Shown here piece by piece: positions 43,553 through 52,107 of a DNA stretch of 64,000 nt. Position 1 is the first letter of the stretch; each line of letters starts with the position of its first letter. Origin of the DNA: an uncultured Sutterella sp. (GTDB taxonomy: Bacteria; Pseudomonadota; Gammaproteobacteria; Burkholderiales; Burkholderiaceae_F); assembly GCA_905197905.1 (NCBI GenBank), contig CAJKAP010000002.1, forward strand, positions 62,001 to 126,000. The letters are read 5' to 3'. A program made the translations under genes and the position numbers. Under the pieces are notes generated by a model that did not search any database, was not told where the DNA came from, and worked only from the letters and a program-made list of their open reading frames with translations.

Positions 43553-44488
43553 CTATTCTTTTTCATCACCGTCGCTCGCCTCTACGTTAAAGAGGAGGTG
43601 TTGGAAAGTGGTGAAATCGTACAGATGTTTATCCATTAAGTGCGAGGGAGCTACGCGTTGCAGACTCATGAAGATGTTGTATATGCGACCAGGGAATTCG
43701 CGATCCCACTCACGAATCAAAGCTTTAATTTCCTGACGTTTTAAGTTTTCTCCCTTACCACAAATTCCTTTTGCAGTAGTGGGGTAGCCCATGATCTTGG
43801 AAAATTTTTCGGTTTCGTATTCACGGATGTAAGCTAAAGGACGAATGACCGTATTTTTTCCATCATCACTGCGAAGAATAGGCGGCATGGCTTTGAGACG
43901 CCCACCGTAGAAAAGATTCAAGAGTAGCGTTCCAACGATATCGTCCATGTGGTGTCCTAAAGCGATTTTGGTACAACCGTGTTCACGCGCAACGCGATAG
44001 AGAATTCCACGGCGTAAACGTGCACACAGCGAACAGATATTCTTCCCGTCGGGGATAATGCGTTCAATGATGGAAAAAGTGTCTTGATCTTCAATATGGA
44101 AAGGCACGCCAGTCTTTTCCAGATAGCCAGCTAACACTTCTCGAGGAAAGTTAGGAATGTGTTGGTCAATATTGACGGCTAAAAGCTCAAAGTTAATAGG
44201 TGCGCGTTGTTGTAATTTTTTTAAAACATCCAAGAGGACAAAACTATCTTTTCCGCCGCTCATTGCGACCAAGACTTTGTCGCCGTCTTCAATCATGTTG
44301 AAGTCTGTAATGGCTTGGGCCGTGAGTCGAACAAGACGTTTTTCTAGCTTTTTTACTGCGACGCTTTTCTTGTTTTTCTTGGGTGCAACTTGGGTCAGAA
44401 CCTCGGGTTCAGTGACCTCATCAGAGAGATCGGTGGAAGGAACGGCATCGACCAAATCAATAGGAATGACAGGAATATTGGTAGACAT
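43553..44488 (-). CDS. ttcA: tRNA 2-thiocytidine(32) synthetase TtcA
   Basis: TtcA thiolates C32 in certain tRNAs using ATP and an iron-sulfur cluster. The PP-loop motif SGGKDS, the CSLCARLRRG cysteine pair and the third cysteine in KGICGKGENLKRQ are visible. At 311 residues it has an N-terminal extension of about 45 residues (acidic, then Lys-rich) relative to the catalytic core. It lies 5 bases after folB, so the two genes are one transcript. The activity is oxygen-sensitive in the family because of the cluster. Confidence 0.93.
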   Translation of the reverse strand: MSTNIPVIPIDLVDAVPSTDLSDEVTEPEVLTQVAPKKNKKSVAVKKLEKRLVRLTAQAITDFNMIEDGDKVLVAMSGGKDSFVLLDVLKKLQQRAPINFELLAVNIDQHIPNFPREVLAGYLEKTGVPFHIEDQDTFSIIERIIPDGKNICSLCARLRRGILYRVAREHGCTKIALGHHMDDIVGTLLLNLFYGGRLKAMPPILRSDDGKNTVIRPLAYIREYETEKFSKIMGYPTTAKGICGKGENLKRQEIKALIREWDREFPGRIYNIFMSLQRVAPSHLMDKHLYDFTTFQHLLFNVEASDGDEKE

Positions 44489-44493
44489 AGGCG

Positions 44494-44907
44494 TTAGGCT
44501 TTGAGTAAAAAGAAAGCAGCTCCTTCGCGCCAGACTTCTAGGCCAACAGACTCAGCCTTTTCGTAAGCCATAGGTTTGGCGGTTGTGAGTCGAAGCAAAA
44601 CAACTGACGGGAAAGAAACGAGGGAGCTGGCAAGATGATTAATAAGCGTTTCTTGAAGTTCAAAATGTTGGCTTAGGGCTTCTTTTTCAATAGTGGCGAG
44701 AAGCTTGGTATAGTCGAGTACATCGTTGATGTCATCGTGCGAACTCGTGGCGCTTTCATTGTGAACCCATACTTCACAATTAATGATCACGGGTTGCAGA
44801 TCCTCATGCTCATGATCGTAAACCCCGATAGAGCACCTCAGATGAAGATTCTCAATGAAAATTTTTGTACACTGAGTTTTAAGAAGCCAGAAGATATCGT
44901 TGGACAT
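44494..44907 (-). CDS. folB: Dihydroneopterin aldolase
   Basis: FolB cleaves 7,8-dihydroneopterin to 6-hydroxymethyl-dihydropterin in folate synthesis and forms a ring-shaped octamer. The 137 residues include the substrate-binding GVYDHEHEDLQPVIINCEVW, the VLDYTKL segment and the catalytic Lys in AKPMAYEKAESVGLEVWR. The N-terminal 12 residues (MSNDIFWLLKTQ) extend slightly beyond the usual start. It is upstream of ttcA with a 5-base gap, and divergent from the DUF2905 gene. Confidence 0.88.
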   Translation of the reverse strand: MSNDIFWLLKTQCTKIFIENLHLRCSIGVYDHEHEDLQPVIINCEVWVHNESATSSHDDINDVLDYTKLLATIEKEALSQHFELQETLINHLASSLVSFPSVVLLRLTTAKPMAYEKAESVGLEVWREGAAFFLLKA

Positions 44908-44988
44908 TATGACGTAGGAACTTTCGGTAACGCGAAAGAAATATGATACTCAGCTTCTGATTTGTTTACTGTAAAGAGTGCCCCTTGT

Positions 44989-45180
44989 ATGCGTTGGTTT
45001 TTAAGCATTTTAGTTTTGCTTGTTGTCATTCTTACTTTTATCCCCACTTTACAGAAGTGGGGATTGGGTCGATTACCAGGTGACATCAACTTTACGCTGA
45101 TGGGGCGTCGTATTTCTATTCCATTGATGAGTACGATTCTGTTGGCGTGTGTAGTGCTGCTTTTGGGGCGCCTTTTCTAA
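44989..45180 (+). CDS. DUF2905 small membrane protein
   Basis: A 63-residue protein starting at ATG 44989. It has two hydrophobic segments (about 2-20 and 42-60) flanking the conserved DUF2905 core WGLGRLPGDINF and RRISIPLMSTIL. The family is widespread in Proteobacteria and has no known function; two membrane helices are likely. The open frame runs nine codons upstream but that part is not conserved. The last four bases overlap the stop of the convergent cca gene, so there is no room for a terminator between them. Confidence 0.82.
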   Translation: MRWFLSILVLLVVILTFIPTLQKWGLGRLPGDINFTLMGRRISIPLMSTILLACVVLLLGRLF

Positions 45181-46289
45181 GACGAGTCGATTGCGCGCTG
45201 CAATTGTTTCAAACGCATAGTACGGATAACTTCTCCCATCGCGCTGCCAGAAACTTTGGTGCTAGCTTCCGCCACTCGAGCAGAATCGATACCTCGCCAA
45301 GCGGGAAAATAGTTTTCTACAGAATTCCAAACGCCATCTTCAGTGAGAAAGGTCATCAGGTGTAGTGCTGAAAGAAAACGTTCAGGTTTGCGAAGTGCGT
45401 CTGCTTGTTGATAAAGAGCGGCTAGGTTAGACGCCTCCTCAATCTTTACTTGGTAATGAGCCACTAGCCAAAAAGTCGTTGCAAATTGAACGAGCACTTT
45501 AGGCGCTCTGACTTGGTCTAAAAGAGTTTGTACATCTTCTTGAGAAGAGCAGTTACGCGTCAAAAGAGCGATACGTTCGTTAAGAGGTAAATGCGCAAAA
45601 GTATCTTTTTTTTCCAAGGCAGCAAAGTCGAGATCTGCAAAAAATAGTGGCGGGAACAGTTTCCCCCAAAGACCACATTCCTTTAAAACAGCAATTAAAC
45701 GGTGAGGAGAAACCTCTTGAAAGCCTTTCTCCAATTCGGCCCAAATACGTTCCTTCACTAAAGTATCAGTTTCTCCGTTTTGCACCATTTTTTTCATTAA
45801 GCACATGGTTTCTGGAGCCACTCCAAAAGAAGGAAGGCGTGCGGCGAATCTGGCGACTCTTAAAATGCGTACAGGGTCTTCTGCGAAGGCGTCACTCACG
45901 TGTCGAAGCACATGAGACGCTAAATCTTTTTGACCGCCATAGGGATCAATTACTTTTCCAGTTTCGTCTTCTGCGATGGCGTTAATAGTGAGGTCGCGAC
46001 GACGAAGATCCTCCTCCAGTGTAATCTCAGGAGAGGTGTAGAAAGAGAAACCGTGATAGCCCACGCCGATTTTTCTTTCGGTGCGAGCTAGTGCAAATTC
46101 TTCGTGTGTTTCAGGGTGTAGAAAAACAGGAAAATCTTTGCCCACTGGAAGGTAACCAGCAGAGAGCATTTCCTCTGGGGTCGCACCTACAACCACCCAA
46201 TCACGATCGCTGGGCGAGACAGAGAAACCAACTTTTTGCAGAAGACGGTCTCGGACATAGCCTCCAACTAAGTAAGTTCTCATGGGCAC
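45177..46289 (-). CDS. cca: CCA tRNA nucleotidyltransferase
   Basis: Adds or repairs the 3' CCA of tRNAs. Class II nucleotidyltransferase motifs: LVGGYVRDRLL near the N-terminus, the catalytic SDRDWVVVGATPEEM with its two aspartates, FALARTERKIG, RRRDLTINAIAED, and EDPVRILRVARFAARL. A GTG at 46289 with GGAG six bases upstream gives 370 residues; ATG 46283, two codons later, is the family-like start and equally possible. The usual HD phosphohydrolase domain of proteobacterial Cca (about 410 residues) is not evident, so the repair phosphatase activities may be absent. It follows slt by 12 bases and is probably co-transcribed with it. Confidence 0.9.
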   Translation of the reverse strand: MPMRTYLVGGYVRDRLLQKVGFSVSPSDRDWVVVGATPEEMLSAGYLPVGKDFPVFLHPETHEEFALARTERKIGVGYHGFSFYTSPEITLEEDLRRRDLTINAIAEDETGKVIDPYGGQKDLASHVLRHVSDAFAEDPVRILRVARFAARLPSFGVAPETMCLMKKMVQNGETDTLVKERIWAELEKGFQEVSPHRLIAVLKECGLWGKLFPPLFFADLDFAALEKKDTFAHLPLNERIALLTRNCSSQEDVQTLLDQVRAPKVLVQFATTFWLVAHYQVKIEEASNLAALYQQADALRKPERFLSALHLMTFLTEDGVWNSVENYFPAWRGIDSARVAEASTKVSGSAMGEVIRTMRLKQLQRAIDSS

Positions 46290-46301
46290 AGATCACTCCA
46301 A

Positions 46302-48398
46302 TTACGGCAAGTCAGTTGCTGTATTGCTACTTGGCTCAATGTTGTTGATGAGGTATGTGAAGTTTAATTTTGTATGTCCATCCAACAAACTATAGGTGTG
46401 AGTGTTGGCCATGACATTCTTTACATACTCGCGCGTTTCATTGAAAGGGATATTTTCAATGAATATAGCGCTCTCTGTTGTTCTTGCCAATAGAGCACGC
46501 CATTTCTTGGCACGAGAAGGTCCCGCGTTATACGCAGCTGTTGCGAGGACCATGCTATCGGCCAAGTCATTACGTAACATAGCCAAGAAAGAGCTTCCCA
46601 GTTGCACATTGGTGTTGAGATCGTGCAAATCAGCGCTAGAAGAGAGCGGAATATCAAGTTTTTTCGAGAGCCAACGCGCTGTACGGGGCATAATTTGCAT
46701 CAGTCCCTGTGCGCCTGCAGACGATGTGACCGCAGGCATGAAACGAGATTCTTGACGAATAACGCCGTAGATCCAAGCAAGTGGTACTCCAGCTGCGCTA
46801 GCTATAGGATCGAACTCTTGACGATGTGGCATCGGGAAGAGGTGATCTAAGTTTTTGCTAGCGTCATCAACTCGTTGAGCTGTATTGACCATCCGGTGCA
46901 ATAATGCTTGAGAACGAGCATATTCTGCGAGCTGTTCTATCTGAGAAGTAGACAATCCACGCATAGCCCAGTTCCATTCACGGTGCCCTTGGAAATACAT
47001 CTCTACGCGGTAGAAAGTTACGGCATTGGTAATGCTGGGATTGTTTTTCCAGAAAATTTTATCTTTTTCAGTCAGCGTGACGGGAGTTGATGCTTTCGGG
47101 AGGAAATAACTCACATTGAGCATATCGTCCGAGAGTTTTCCGTAGAAAGTCATCTGTTGGGCAAGCTTAGCAAAAAGGGGCTTAGCCTTTTCAGGTTGCT
47201 TAAGCTCGGTGAAAGCACGTGCACGCCAATAAGTCCAAGCCTCATCGCTAGCGATACCTTCAGGAAGGTGACGCGTGAGGCGTTCTACTTCTTTCCAATG
47301 CCCATTCCAAAGAGCAGCGCGAATGGCCCAAGCGTGTTTAATATCAGGTTGAACCAATAGTTTATTGTCGGAAATATTTCCCGTCACATGGCTATACCAC
47401 TCACTCGCATTTTGCGATAAATCGATGGCGCCATGGTAGCCCACAGTTGCCCAGCCGAGGTTGCGTTCATCTTTTGAAAGTTTGGCACCGTAGGTTTCAA
47501 GCAACTTAGCGGCTTGCTCCCCATTAGAGGGAGCAAGACGCAGAGCGGCGATAAGAGTAAGACGTGGGTTTTTCGCGAGGAGCCCTTCATGCTTTTTCAA
47601 CCACTTGTTAGGATTAACAATCAAGCTATGGATGTCTACTGGAGATGAGGACAACATTTTTTTGTCAATTTTGGCGAGCTGAGAACGAGCGCTTTGCCAA
47701 CGTTGTTTTTGCATGGAAATCAAAAATGAGGACCAGGGCCAATTGGTGATACGGTCTTTGATGGTATCTCCTAAATCATCTAAAAACTCGCCTCGATAAT
47801 AGGTGTCTCGATAGAGTTCGAAACGGTCGTTCAAACTCACTTTCTTTGGATTGAAAGCGCTATAGGCGACGAGCAGTGGTGCTTCAGATTTATTCCACTG
47901 AAGGCGGTTGTAGATGTCGTTAAATTCACCAGGAGAAAGCGTTTTTCCAGCGATAAGAAGAAAGTCAGCGGCAGCTCGTTCACCTAAGTATTCACCTTGG
48001 TGCTTTCTAATAAAGGTTTGATATTGTGCTTTAAGACCAAGATCCGCTTTGTTTTTCTTGAGCGCAGTATTCATTTGCGACAAAATAAGGTAATCATAAA
48101 GTGGATAATCTTGAAGAGCCGCTAATTCTTTTTGGAAAGCTTCCGTTGGGGCCTTTTGAGCGTTTTTCCAAGCTTTTTCAAAGAGGATATCCTCTGCGGT
48201 TTTGATGGGCGGAACGAGAGCGCGAGCTAAGATATCGTCTTCAGGCTCTGCTGGAGTAGCTAGTGTCGTGACTGGCGCAGAGGTAGTCTCGAAGGACACT
48301 TCATTAGCATTCGTCGCAGTGCTATAAAAGTGACTAAATGCGAATAGGGCTAGAAATAGTGTTTTACGAGAGAAGACCAATAACTCAGAGCGGGGCAT
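46302..48398 (-). CDS. slt: Soluble lytic murein transglycosylase (Slt70-like)
   Basis: A periplasmic lytic transglycosylase that cleaves peptidoglycan to 1,6-anhydro-muropeptides, the substrates of AmpG. From ATG 48398 it has 698 residues: signal peptide to about 32, a long helical superhelix (about 70-540), and the C-terminal SLT domain with the catalytic Glu in QESRFMPAVTSSAGAQGLMQ, then AAYNAGPSRAKKW and PFNETREYVKNV. A TTG three codons upstream is in frame. It heads a probable slt-cca operon and is divergent from fau. Confidence 0.92.
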   Translation of the reverse strand: MPRSELLVFSRKTLFLALFAFSHFYSTATNANEVSFETTSAPVTTLATPAEPEDDILARALVPPIKTAEDILFEKAWKNAQKAPTEAFQKELAALQDYPLYDYLILSQMNTALKKNKADLGLKAQYQTFIRKHQGEYLGERAAADFLLIAGKTLSPGEFNDIYNRLQWNKSEAPLLVAYSAFNPKKVSLNDRFELYRDTYYRGEFLDDLGDTIKDRITNWPWSSFLISMQKQRWQSARSQLAKIDKKMLSSSPVDIHSLIVNPNKWLKKHEGLLAKNPRLTLIAALRLAPSNGEQAAKLLETYGAKLSKDERNLGWATVGYHGAIDLSQNASEWYSHVTGNISDNKLLVQPDIKHAWAIRAALWNGHWKEVERLTRHLPEGIASDEAWTYWRARAFTELKQPEKAKPLFAKLAQQMTFYGKLSDDMLNVSYFLPKASTPVTLTEKDKIFWKNNPSITNAVTFYRVEMYFQGHREWNWAMRGLSTSQIEQLAEYARSQALLHRMVNTAQRVDDASKNLDHLFPMPHRQEFDPIASAAGVPLAWIYGVIRQESRFMPAVTSSAGAQGLMQIMPRTARWLSKKLDIPLSSSADLHDLNTNVQLGSSFLAMLRNDLADSMVLATAAYNAGPSRAKKWRALLARTTESAIFIENIPFNETREYVKNVMANTHTYSLLDGHTKLNFTYLINNIEPSSNTATDLP

Positions 48399-48532
48399 AC
48401 GAACCAAAATCCTTTATACGGCAGAACAATCAGTAAAGAGGGAGTTCAAAAATTTTAACCCTCAAATTCTGTGAAATGAGTAAACTTGACTGAAAATAAA
48501 GGTATCAACACATTCCAATCAGAGAAAGAAAT

Positions 48533-49105
48533 ATGGAACAAGCAAGGACCATGACAAAAGTTGTCAAAAAAGAACATCGTCGCGCATGTCGTGAAAAGCG
48601 ATTGTCGCTTGCTCTTGACCGGAGCAATCATGAAAAAATCATCGCGAATTTGCTCGCGCTTTTAACTGAAATTAACCCCCGTTCGGTTGGACTTTATTCC
48701 GCGATGAAGGGAGAGATTGATCTCATAGATGCTCTTCAACAGTGGGCAGAATCCCGTGGAGTCACGCTTGCTCTCCCCTTTGTTTATAAGGAGTCGCTTT
48801 CTATGGAATATAGAGTTTGCGGGGCTGAGATTCCAGTGGTAAAAGACACGGCTGGCATTCCGTCTTCCATTGGCGAAAAGATTGTGCCAGAAGTAGTCTT
48901 GGCGCCATGTGTGGGATATGGTCAAGAGGGTTGTTTCCGCCTAGGTAATGGAGGAGGTTACTTTGATCGCTGGATGAGTCAGAATAGGGGAGTGCATGCG
49001 ATTGGTATCGCTTTTGACGATTTGATCGTACCAGATGATATCTTCGATGAGTTAGATATCCCGATGAAGTGGATCGTGACAGAAAAACGACAAATTGCAC
49101 GCTAA
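48533..49105 (+). CDS. fau: 5-formyltetrahydrofolate cyclo-ligase
   Basis: Converts 5-formyl-THF to 5,10-methenyl-THF with ATP, returning a folate storage form to the one-carbon pool. The 190-residue product has the basic N-terminal KKEHRRACREKRLSL, the SMEYRVCG region and the strongly conserved C-terminal ATP-binding RLGNGGGYFDRWM. In many Proteobacteria the 6S RNA gene lies directly upstream; the 134 bases between slt and this gene are too short for it and show no such structure. It is a single gene with its own terminator. Confidence 0.9.
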   Translation: MEQARTMTKVVKKEHRRACREKRLSLALDRSNHEKIIANLLALLTEINPRSVGLYSAMKGEIDLIDALQQWAESRGVTLALPFVYKESLSMEYRVCGAEIPVVKDTAGIPSSIGEKIVPEVVLAPCVGYGQEGCFRLGNGGGYFDRWMSQNRGVHAIGIAFDDLIVPDDIFDELDIPMKWIVTEKRQIAR

Positions 49106-49117
49106 GTCCCAAGAAAG

Positions 49118-49157
49118 AAGCCCACCAGACGTCATGCTGATGGGCTTTATTTTTTTC
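49118..49157. terminator. Terminator between fau and ahcY
   Basis: AAGCCCACCAG (49118-49128) pairs with CTGATGGGCTT (49137-49147) with one mismatch, followed by TATTTTTTT. It mainly serves fau; on the minus strand the flank is less T-rich. Confidence 0.8.
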
Positions 49158-49169
49158 TCGAGCTATGGA

Positions 49170-50564
49170 TTAGTAGCGATAAGCGTCAGACTTGAATGGT
49201 CCAGCCTTAGGCACGCCAATATAGGCAGCTTGTTCGTCTGTGAGTTCAGAGAGCTGAGCATTGAAGTTGGAGAGTTGGAGGCGTGCCACCTTTTCATCCA
49301 AAATCTTCGGAAGGATGTAAACGCCCACTGGATAGCGATCCGTGTGGCAGAAGAGTTCAATTTGAGCCAAGGTTTGGTTCGCAAAGGAGGAGCTCATCAC
49401 ATACGAAGGATGACCCGTTGCACAACCCAAGTTGACTAAGCGACCCTCGGCCAACAAAATAATGCGGTTACCAGAAGGCAAGGTGATGTGGTCAACCTGT
49501 GGTTTGATATTTTCCCACTGATACTTACGCATTGAAGCAACATCTATTTCGCTGTCAAAGTGGCCAATATTACACACGATGGCCTCGTTCTTCATTGCAA
49601 TCATATGTTCGTGCGTGATAACGCGGACGTTGCCAGTGGCAGTGACGAAAATGTCTGCTTTGTCTTTGGCATAGTCCATCGTGACCACACGGTAACCTTC
49701 CATAGCGGCCTGCAAGGCACAAATAGGGTCAACTTCAGCAACCCAAACTTGAGCAGCAAGAGCGCGAAGAGCCTGAGCACACCCTTTGCCCACATCACCG
49801 TAACCAACAACAACAGCAATCTTGCCAGCAATCATGACATCAGTGGCACGCTTAATACCGTCAACGAGAGATTCTCGACAACCGTAGAGGTTGTCGAATT
49901 TGGACTTCGTGACAGAATCATTGACGTTAATTGCAGGGAAGAGCAATTCCTTGCGAGCGTGCATTTGGTAGAGACGGTGCACGCCGGTGGTTGTTTCTTC
50001 GGTAACCCCTTTGATATGAGGAATACGCTTAGAGTACCACTGCGGGTCTAACTTCAAGTGTTCCTGAATTGAAGTAAAAAGAACTGTTTCTTCATCGTTA
50101 CTCGGATGGGCAACAACGCTCGGGTCTTTTTCAGCTTTTGCGCCAAGATGTAAAAGTAAAGTTGCATCGCCACCGTCATCCAAAATCATATTGGCGTAAT
50201 CCTCTCCCCAGTCCAAGATGCGATGTGTAAATTCCCAGTATTCGGTGATACTTTCGCCTTTTTTGGCGAAAACAGGAATGCCTTCAGCTGCAATAGCGGC
50301 AGCTGCGTGATCCTGAGTCGAGAAAATATTGCAGCTAGCCCAACGAACCTCAGCACCCAATGCGGTCAGCGTTTCGATCAAAACCGCAGTTTGAATCGTC
50401 ATATGGATGGAGCCAGCAATTTTGGCACCTTTCAAAGGCTGAGCGGCAGCGTATTCTTTACGAATAGCCATTAAGCCAGGCATTTCTACCTCGGCGATTT
50501 GAATTTCTTTGCGTCCCCAAGTAGCAAGGGACAAGTTAGTGACCACAAAATCAGAGTGAGACAT
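49170..50564 (-). CDS. ahcY: Adenosylhomocysteinase (SAH hydrolase)
   Basis: AhcY hydrolyses S-adenosylhomocysteine to adenosine and homocysteine, closing the methyl cycle started by MetK. The 464 residues include the substrate-binding N-terminal region (MPGLMAIRKEYA, GSIHMTIQTAVL), the NAD-binding VVVGYGDVGKGCAQAL, and the conserved C-terminal tail ending FKSDAYRY. Length fits the long bacterial form. The ATG at 50564 has AGGA upstream. Only 36 bases separate it from the trpS stop, so both share one transcript. The SAH riboswitch known upstream of ahcY in many Betaproteobacteria is not visible in that gap. Confidence 0.96.
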   Translation of the reverse strand: MSHSDFVVTNLSLATWGRKEIQIAEVEMPGLMAIRKEYAAAQPLKGAKIAGSIHMTIQTAVLIETLTALGAEVRWASCNIFSTQDHAAAAIAAEGIPVFAKKGESITEYWEFTHRILDWGEDYANMILDDGGDATLLLHLGAKAEKDPSVVAHPSNDEETVLFTSIQEHLKLDPQWYSKRIPHIKGVTEETTTGVHRLYQMHARKELLFPAINVNDSVTKSKFDNLYGCRESLVDGIKRATDVMIAGKIAVVVGYGDVGKGCAQALRALAAQVWVAEVDPICALQAAMEGYRVVTMDYAKDKADIFVTATGNVRVITHEHMIAMKNEAIVCNIGHFDSEIDVASMRKYQWENIKPQVDHITLPSGNRIILLAEGRLVNLGCATGHPSYVMSSSFANQTLAQIELFCHTDRYPVGVYILPKILDEKVARLQLSNFNAQLSELTDEQAAYIGVPKAGPFKSDAYRY

Positions 50565-50600
50565 AAGGAATTCCTGTGTTAAAGGATCAAAAAGACGAGA

Positions 50601-51893
50601 TTAGCCCGCGTTAAATAAGGCAAGCACTTCTTGCGCTGCTGCCAACGAAATTCCCTCGCATAGCTTAACAGGGGTTTCGGCAAGCTTTTCAGGGGAGGCT
50701 TTTAAAGTCTTGACCCACTGACCAGCCTCGGCACCATTAGTAAAGCCTTCGGATAGGAAGTAGTCCGTATTTTTGAAAGTCAACTTAAAGTAGAAAAGAC
50801 CATCAGATTCACGGAACTGTTTAATAACTGGAAGAGTTTTCTTTTCAGCTTTTTCTATCGTTGCGCTCGGTAAAGTCACAAAGGAGCGAAGACCTACGGC
50901 TTCACGTAATTTTTCCATCAACTCTTGAGCATATACACGAGCTTTAGCCGCGCCCTTCAAAAGGATTTCTTCGAGCTCTTCTGGATGTGACATCAAGTAG
51001 TTATAACGCTCACGCATGGGGCCGATTTCGGCTTCAATTTTGTCAGCTAGTTGCTTCTTCGCTTCGCCCCAACCCATACCTGCGATAAGGGACTCACGGA
51101 AGGCTTTCGATTCTTCAGGTGTTGCGAAGGCGTCATAAATGACGGTAAGCGAAGTGCTGGCGGGGTCTTTCTGCTCACCAGGCAAACGGCTATCGGTAAC
51201 GATACGAGAAATTGCGTCTTCAAGCGCTGCACGACCTCCTTCAAAGAGAGGGATCACGTTGTTGTAAGACTTACTCATCTTGCGACCATCTAAACCAGGG
51301 AGGACTTCAACTGCAGAGCCACCTGTGGCCTGCGGAAGTGTGAAGAAGGGCTTATTCTTCGGTGCGTAGAGATAGTTAAAGGTAGAGGCAATATCGCGAG
51401 CGATTTCCAAATGCTGGAGCTGATCGTGACCAACGGGCACTTCGTTGGCGTTAAACATCAGAATATCCGCAGCCATCAAGACTGGGTAGCAGTAAAGCCC
51501 CATTGTGACATCTGCATCGGGTTCTTTGCCAGCAGCAACGGCAGCGTCTACGCTAGCCTTATAGGCATGGGCACGGTTCATTAACCCCTTGCCAGTGACG
51601 CAGGTAAGCAGCCAGTTAAGCAGAGGAATTTCAGGGATATCGCTTTGGCGGTAGAAAACGACGCGTTCTGGATCGAGACCTGCAGCAAGCCAAGTTGCTG
51701 AAATTTGCATACGGCTTTTTGCCAAGCGTTCAGGATCTTGACACTTAATCAAACCGTGCAGGTCGGCCATGAAGTAAAAACTCTGTACATCGGGATTTTG
51801 GCTATCACGAATAGCTGGACGAATAGCACCGACATAGTTGCCGATGTGAAGAGTTCCCGTTGTAGTAATACCAGTAAGCGTACGTTTTTTCAT
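50601..51893 (-). CDS. trpS: Tryptophanyl-tRNA synthetase
   Basis: A class I synthetase charging tRNA(Trp). Start ATG 51893 follows AGGATAAAG and gives 430 residues beginning MKKRTLTGITTTGTLHIGN, where TLHIGN is the HIGH signature; the KMSKS loop is in DGRKMSKSYNNVIPL. VPVGHDQLQHLEIARDIA is the conserved segment between them. It is about 90 residues longer than the E. coli enzyme through an extended C-terminal region (from about 335, ending SLAAAQEVLALFNAG), as in other Betaproteobacteria. It is upstream of ahcY in a two-gene operon, unusual functional company. Confidence 0.95.
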   Translation of the reverse strand: MKKRTLTGITTTGTLHIGNYVGAIRPAIRDSQNPDVQSFYFMADLHGLIKCQDPERLAKSRMQISATWLAAGLDPERVVFYRQSDIPEIPLLNWLLTCVTGKGLMNRAHAYKASVDAAVAAGKEPDADVTMGLYCYPVLMAADILMFNANEVPVGHDQLQHLEIARDIASTFNYLYAPKNKPFFTLPQATGGSAVEVLPGLDGRKMSKSYNNVIPLFEGGRAALEDAISRIVTDSRLPGEQKDPASTSLTVIYDAFATPEESKAFRESLIAGMGWGEAKKQLADKIEAEIGPMRERYNYLMSHPEELEEILLKGAAKARVYAQELMEKLREAVGLRSFVTLPSATIEKAEKKTLPVIKQFRESDGLFYFKLTFKNTDYFLSEGFTNGAEAGQWVKTLKASPEKLAETPVKLCEGISLAAAQEVLALFNAG

Positions 51894-51987
51894 CTTTATC
51901 CTGACAGTCAAAAGAAATTATGACGTTGGGTCATTCAACGTCAAAAGTAGCGCTTATGCGACAACTTCAAGAGTTGGGCGGGCTACA

Positions 51988-52028
51988 TTTTTATCAAATA
52001 CCCACAATGATACAACGATCATTGTGGG
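51988..52028 (-). promoter_or_regulatory. trpS-ahcY promoter overlapping an 11-bp palindrome
   Basis: On the minus strand TTGTAT (52015-52010) and TAAAAA (51993-51988) are 16 bases apart and could be -35 and -10. The -35 lies inside a perfect inverted repeat: CCCACAATGAT (52001-52011) and ATCATTGTGGG (52018-52028) around ACAACG. A palindrome centred on a promoter element is typical of a repressor or activator site. Alternatively it forms an RNA hairpin, if transcription starts further upstream. Confidence 0.5.
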
Positions 52029-52047
52029 AACCTTCCCTCACTCGATG

Positions 52048-52087
52048 AAAAAAGAGACCACGATCTTTTCCAGAAGATGTGGTCTCT
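52048..52087 (-). terminator. metK terminator
   Basis: AGAGACCAC with ATCTT on one arm and AAGAT with TGGTCTCT on the other form a near-perfect stem (52053-52087). On the minus strand it is followed by TTTTTTC. It lies 20 bases after the metK stop. Confidence 0.85.
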
Positions 52088-52107
52088 ATCAAAAAGAGGA
52101 GTTTGGG

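Noticed and set aside
48399..48532. 6S RNA gene upstream of fau
   Set aside because: 6S RNA is commonly found there, but the gap is too short for the roughly 180-base RNA and lacks the long bulged helix.
50565..50600. SAH riboswitch in front of ahcY
   Set aside because: The gap to trpS is only 36 bases. It holds a GGAATTCC palindrome but not the conserved riboswitch core.
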